From an uncultured Opitutia bacterium (GTDB lineage Bacteria > Verrucomicrobiota > Verrucomicrobiia > Opitutales > UBA953): DNA of 8,831 bases. The stretch covers positions 1 through 8,831 of the forward strand of contig CAIRWP010000055.1 of assembly GCA_903882335.1 (NCBI GenBank), in the 5' to 3' direction. The position numbers and the translations under genes are program-made. Shown here piece after piece: positions 6,367 to 8,831 of the stretch (position 1 is its first letter; every line of letters starts with the position of its first letter). Below the pieces are notes generated by a model. That model was not told the DNA's origin, made no database searches, and was given only the letters and a program-made list of their open reading frames with translations.

Positions 6367-6948
6367 ATGCGCGTCGCCCTCCTTGGCTCCGGTCGCGGCT
6401 CCAACGCCGAGGCGGTCCTCCGCGCGCAGGCCGAGGGCCGTCTCGGCCGCGCCCAGGTCGTCGGCCTCTGGTGCGACGTCCCGACCTGCAAGATGCTGGA
6501 GCTCGGCCCGAAGTACGGCGTCCCCGCCAGGTTCCTGGATACCGGCCCGTTCAAGACCAAGTTCGCGCCCGAACGCGAGCAGGCCTGGGCGGACGACCTG
6601 CAGGCCGCCGGCGTCGACCTCGTCGTGCTCGCCGGCTTCATGCGCGTGATCAAGGCCCCCTTGCTCGAGGCGTTCGCCGGCCGGATCATCAACCTCCACC
6701 CCAGCCTCCTCCCCGCTTTCCCCGGGCTGGACGGCATCGGGCAGGCCTGGAACGCCGGCGTACCGGCGAGCGGTTGCACCGTGCATTGGGTGAACGCGGA
6801 GATCGACGGCGGCGCCCACCTCGGCCAGAGCCGGGTCGCCCGCGCGGCGGACGATACCCTGGAGTCGTTCGCACAGAAGGTCCACGCCGCCGAACACGCG
6901 TTGCTGCCCTCGGTGATCGCCCGCCTGAGCGAGACCCTTCCCCGATGA
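6367..6948 (+). CDS. purN: Phosphoribosylglycinamide formyltransferase
   Basis: PurN transfers a formyl group from 10-formyltetrahydrofolate to GAR, giving FGAR, the third step of de novo purine synthesis. The 193-residue length is near the family norm (E. coli about 212). The N-terminal phosphate-binding GSGRGSN (7-13) is intact. The folate/catalytic segment INLHPSLLPAFPG supplies Asn109 and His111, SGCTVHWV supplies His140, and IDGG supplies Asp147, corresponding to the E. coli Asn106/His108/Asp144 set. The C-terminal DDTLESFAQKVHAAEHALLP is the usual closing helix. The segment after the catalytic Asp reads GGAHLGQS where GPIIAQ-like sequence is more common, a mild variation. ATG 6367 was chosen because the Rossmann-like MRVALLGSGRGSN starts there; the frame is open far upstream only as an antisense shadow of namZ. 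Its stop overlaps the prmA start as ATGA. Confidence 0.96.
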   Translation: MRVALLGSGRGSNAEAVLRAQAEGRLGRAQVVGLWCDVPTCKMLELGPKYGVPARFLDTGPFKTKFAPEREQAWADDLQAAGVDLVVLAGFMRVIKAPLLEAFAGRIINLHPSLLPAFPGLDGIGQAWNAGVPASGCTVHWVNAEIDGGAHLGQSRVARAADDTLESFAQKVHAAEHALLPSVIARLSETLPR

Positions 6949-7832
6949 TCGAACTGAAGTGCCCCATCCACGAGGACATGGTCCAGCCGCTGGAGGACCA
7001 TTTCTGCGAACTGACCCGCTCTTCCTGGATGCTCTTCCATGAGGGCCCCGGGAAACCGTATTTCGTGATGGGCTACTTCGAGACCAAGGCCGAGGCCGAC
7101 GAGGCCTGGGCCGACCTGCGGAAGGCCTTCAAGAAACTGCCGGATACGTACGAGTCGACGACCCTCGCCGACAAGGACTGGAAGGAAGCGTACAAGGAGC
7201 ATCTCAAACCCTGGGACCACGGGCGGCTGCACTGGGTCCCGGCCTGGATGCGCGGGCAGTACGCCGTGCCCGCCGACGCCGCGGTGATCTGGTTCGACGC
7301 CGGTCTGGCCTTCGGGACGGGCGACCACCCGACGACCCGCCTGTGCGCCATCCGGATGATGGACTTCCTCGCGACGCATCCCGCCGCGACAGTGTCGATG
7401 ACCGACGCGGGCTGCGGTTCCGGCATCCTCGCGCTCTCCGCGGCCCAGCTCGGCTGCGGCCGCGTGGCCGGTTTCGACCGCGACCCGGAATCCGTGCGCG
7501 TCAGCATCGCCAACCGCGTCGATAACGGTTTGGCCGACGAGTCCGCGGTCTTCCACCACGCCGGACTCGAGGAGGGCTTCAAGCTCACCGGCCGCGCCGA
7601 CGTCGTGCTGGCGAACATCATCAGCGACGTGCTCTGCATCTACGCCGATAACCTGGTCGACTCGGTCAACCCCGGCGGGGTGCTGGCCTTGAGCGGGATC
7701 CTCGCCAAGGAGCAGGCGGCGGTGCGGGAGCATTTCGAAGCCAAGGCCAAGGCCGCCTGGGGCGAGGCGACGACGACCGACGGCCGGGTGATGGGCGAAT
7801 GGAGCGACGTGGCCCTGTTCCGCCCGCTCTGA
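6945..7832 (+). CDS. prmA: Ribosomal protein L11 methyltransferase
   Basis: PrmA uses S-adenosylmethionine to methylate amino groups of ribosomal protein L11. The 295-residue length equals that of typical PrmA (about 293). The N-terminal domain (1-100) is the L11-recognition part, with a linker into the catalytic domain. The hallmark FGTGDHPTTRLC (123-134; usually FGTGxHxTT) is followed by the SAM motif I DAGCGSGILALSAAQLG (154-170), the acidic motif FDRD (177-180), and ADVVLANIIS (218-227), where NI is the family's substitute for the NPPY-like motif. It overlaps purN by four bases (ATGA), implying translational coupling. The frame is also open upstream, but that is a purN shadow. No independent promoter or Shine-Dalgarno sequence is seen. 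Confidence 0.95.
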   Translation: MIELKCPIHEDMVQPLEDHFCELTRSSWMLFHEGPGKPYFVMGYFETKAEADEAWADLRKAFKKLPDTYESTTLADKDWKEAYKEHLKPWDHGRLHWVPAWMRGQYAVPADAAVIWFDAGLAFGTGDHPTTRLCAIRMMDFLATHPAATVSMTDAGCGSGILALSAAQLGCGRVAGFDRDPESVRVSIANRVDNGLADESAVFHHAGLEEGFKLTGRADVVLANIISDVLCIYADNLVDSVNPGGVLALSGILAKEQAAVREHFEAKAKAAWGEATTTDGRVMGEWSDVALFRPL

Positions 7833-7881
7833 ACCGCGGAGGAAGGTTGCGGGTCGGCCGATTACCCCTTTCCCTCCCGGG

Positions 7882-8334
7882 ATGGAAACCAAGACGGCCC
7901 GGGGACTCCGGTATGCGCGGTGGGCCTCATGGGCCCTCGCCGCGCTGTGCGTCGCCCTCGGGCTCGTCGAACTGCTGGGCGGCTTCACGCTCGGCCCCTG
8001 GCGGATCCCGCCTCGCTGGAACCCGGCGTATGTCACTTTCCCCGTCGCGCTGCAGGTCGAGTGCTGGTTCTTCTTCCTGTACGCCGCGCTGCTCCTGACG
8101 CCCTGGCAGCGGACCGCGTCCGACCGCCGCTGGTGGCTCGGCTTCGCGATCCTCGCCGTCGCGTCGGTGTTGTTCGCGTTCGCGATGATCTCCGAGGTGA
8201 TGGCGAAGAACTACCTCGCGGCCGCGCAGCACCAGAAGGCGCGCCTCCCGGTCTTCCAGGCGATCCTGCTCTTCCTCTCGCTCGGCCAGATCCCGGTGGC
8301 GCTCTTCACGCGCAAGCCGGACCTGCTCGACTGA
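7882..8334 (+). CDS. Small four-helix membrane protein, unknown function
   Basis: The protein is 150 residues with four predicted membrane spans at about 13-34, 49-73, 85-106 and 123-142. Trp, Phe and Arg residues flank the spans (for example WRIPPRWNP, VECWFFFLYAAL, RRWWLGF). There is no signal peptide apart from the first span, and no catalytic or metal motif I can identify. It follows prmA by 49 nt in the same direction and may share its transcript. A GGAGGAAGG purine run lies at 7838-7846, about 36 nt before the ATG and too far to act as its ribosome-binding site; no in-frame earlier start sits near it. The gene ends stop-to-stop against a minus-strand membrane gene. I do not recognise the family. 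Confidence 0.82.
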   Translation: METKTARGLRYARWASWALAALCVALGLVELLGGFTLGPWRIPPRWNPAYVTFPVALQVECWFFFLYAALLLTPWQRTASDRRWWLGFAILAVASVLFAFAMISEVMAKNYLAAAQHQKARLPVFQAILLFLSLGQIPVALFTRKPDLLD

Positions 8335-8337
8335 TCA
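8332..8337. other. TGATCA stop-to-stop junction of two membrane-protein genes
   Basis: The same hexamer as at the purF/namZ boundary supplies a TGA on each strand (8332-8334 plus, 8337-8335 minus). The convergent genes have zero spacing, and the shared context extends to TGATCAGG at both junctions. Confidence 0.95.
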
Positions 8338-8709
8338 GGGGGCGGCCAGCAACTGGCGCCAGGGGATGAACCAGGGCCAGACCAGGACGATGACCAGGAA
8401 GGATAGCGCGATGCCCAAGGGGACCTCCGCCCGGCGGCCGGTCAGCAGACGCGGCAAGGCATAGGCGAGCAGCCACACGGATTTATAGATTACCTGGAAG
8501 GCGAGCAACCAGACGAACGCCGCTGGCTGGAGGAGACCCAGCATGGAGCAGGCGAGGACGGCCAACCAGAGCGACCCCACCAACGTCCGCCAGCCGGCGC
8601 TTTCCGGGAACGCCCCCTGATCTGTCAACGAGGGTTTCAGCAGGGTCCCGAACGCGACCGGAACCAGGATCAGGATATTGGCCCAGAACAAATACGCGGG
8701 CGCCGACAT
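8335..8709 (-). CDS. Small membrane protein downstream of purK, unknown function
   Basis: The protein is 124 residues with four predicted spans at about 6-23, 42-60, 64-85 and 96-115, ending in a short polar tail after WPWFIPWRQLL. There are no recognisable catalytic residues. The ATG at 8709 lies 3 nt after the purK stop and in the same frame, so it is probably co-transcribed and possibly translated by reinitiation. The purK linkage does not by itself imply a role in purine metabolism. Size and helix number resemble the plus-strand 150-residue membrane protein it meets, but I see no clear sequence similarity between the two. The family is not recognised. Confidence 0.83.
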   Translation of the reverse strand: MSAPAYLFWANILILVPVAFGTLLKPSLTDQGAFPESAGWRTLVGSLWLAVLACSMLGLLQPAAFVWLLAFQVIYKSVWLLAYALPRLLTGRRAEVPLGIALSFLVIVLVWPWFIPWRQLLAAP

Positions 8710-8712
8710 GGC

Positions 8713-8831
8713 TCAGGCCGACAGGGCGGCGAAGATCGCCTCGGCGCGGCGAAGGGCTTCCTCGCGCGTCGGCGCGGTCACGGTCACGTGCCCCATCTTG
8801 CGGCCCGGGGCGGCCTGGCCTTTGTCGTAGA
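8713..8831 (-). CDS. purK: N5-carboxyaminoimidazole ribonucleotide synthase, C-terminal end (partial)
   Basis: On the minus strand the frame entering from the right edge reads YDKGQAAPGRKMGHVTVTAP, continues TREEALRRAEAIFAALSA, and ends at a TGA (8715-8713). Only about 38 residues are present. The GRKMGHVTV block is the conserved C-terminal signature of PurK, the ATP-grasp enzyme that converts AIR, bicarbonate and ATP to N5-CAIR in purine synthesis. The catalytic ATP-grasp core lies outside the window. Related ATP-grasp proteins (PurT, PurD) end differently; the tyrosine and lysine before GRKMGH fit PurK best. The small membrane-protein gene follows after 3 nt. Confidence 0.85.
   Translation of the reverse strand, partial: YDKGQAAPGRKMGHVTVTAPTREEALRRAEAIFAALSA

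Noticed and set aside
5059..6948. 629-codon plus-strand open frame across namZ into purN
   Set aside because: Only the part from 6367 is purN. The rest is antisense to the well-matched namZ, is rich in Arg, Gly and Ala, and reflects the scarcity of stop codons in high-GC DNA.
7838..7846. GGAGGAAGG as the ribosome-binding site of the 150-aa membrane protein
   Set aside because: It lies about 36 nt upstream of the ATG, and no in-frame alternative start sits at a suitable distance.
5946..8036. 696-codon minus-strand open frame
   Set aside because: It runs antisense through purN and prmA, both confidently identified. The translation is low-complexity Arg/Pro/Ser-rich without domain motifs.

Overview
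The window is a GC-rich (roughly two-thirds G+C by eye), densely packed bacterial chromosomal segment made mostly of housekeeping genes. No rRNA, tRNA, CRISPR array, insertion sequence or phage gene was seen. The long (637-residue) PurF is the extended form I associate with Bacteroidota and Verrucomicrobiota. Combined with the high GC, this suggests a verrucomicrobial (for example Opitutae-like) genome; that assignment is inference.

Layout. Positions 1-213 hold an open frame that looks like the 3' end of a gene entering from the left, followed by a short non-coding stretch with a GC hairpin and an A/T-rich patch. From 331 to 4923 four plus-strand genes run in close succession: a YghZ-type aldo/keto reductase, a NUDIX hydrolase, an unrecognised 351-residue protein only 2 nt downstream of it, and purF. 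purF meets the minus-strand gene namZ (DUF1343 exo-muramidase family, predicted Tat lipoprotein) stop-to-stop with no spacer. namZ and purN diverge from a 117-bp A/T-richer gap that probably carries promoters. purN overlaps prmA by an ATGA, and a small four-helix membrane protein follows. That gene again meets a minus-strand gene stop-to-stop: a second small four-helix membrane protein, which lies 3 nt downstream of purK. Only the last 38 codons of purK are in the window.

How the genes fit together. Three purine-synthesis genes (purF, step 1; purN, step 3; purK, step 6) lie within 9 kb but in three separate transcription units and two orientations, so this is a loose cluster and not a single pur operon. 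The NUDIX enzyme upstream of purF and the 351-residue protein form a tight pair. The latter shows, in the right order, a Lys/Glu pair, a hinge-like segment, D-x4-N and DFD, the pattern of protein-kinase-like/aminoglycoside-phosphotransferase folds. It is the best candidate here for an undescribed activity. Other points of interest are the two TGATCA stop-to-stop junctions, a divergent active-region motif in NamZ, and the near absence of Shine-Dalgarno sequences.
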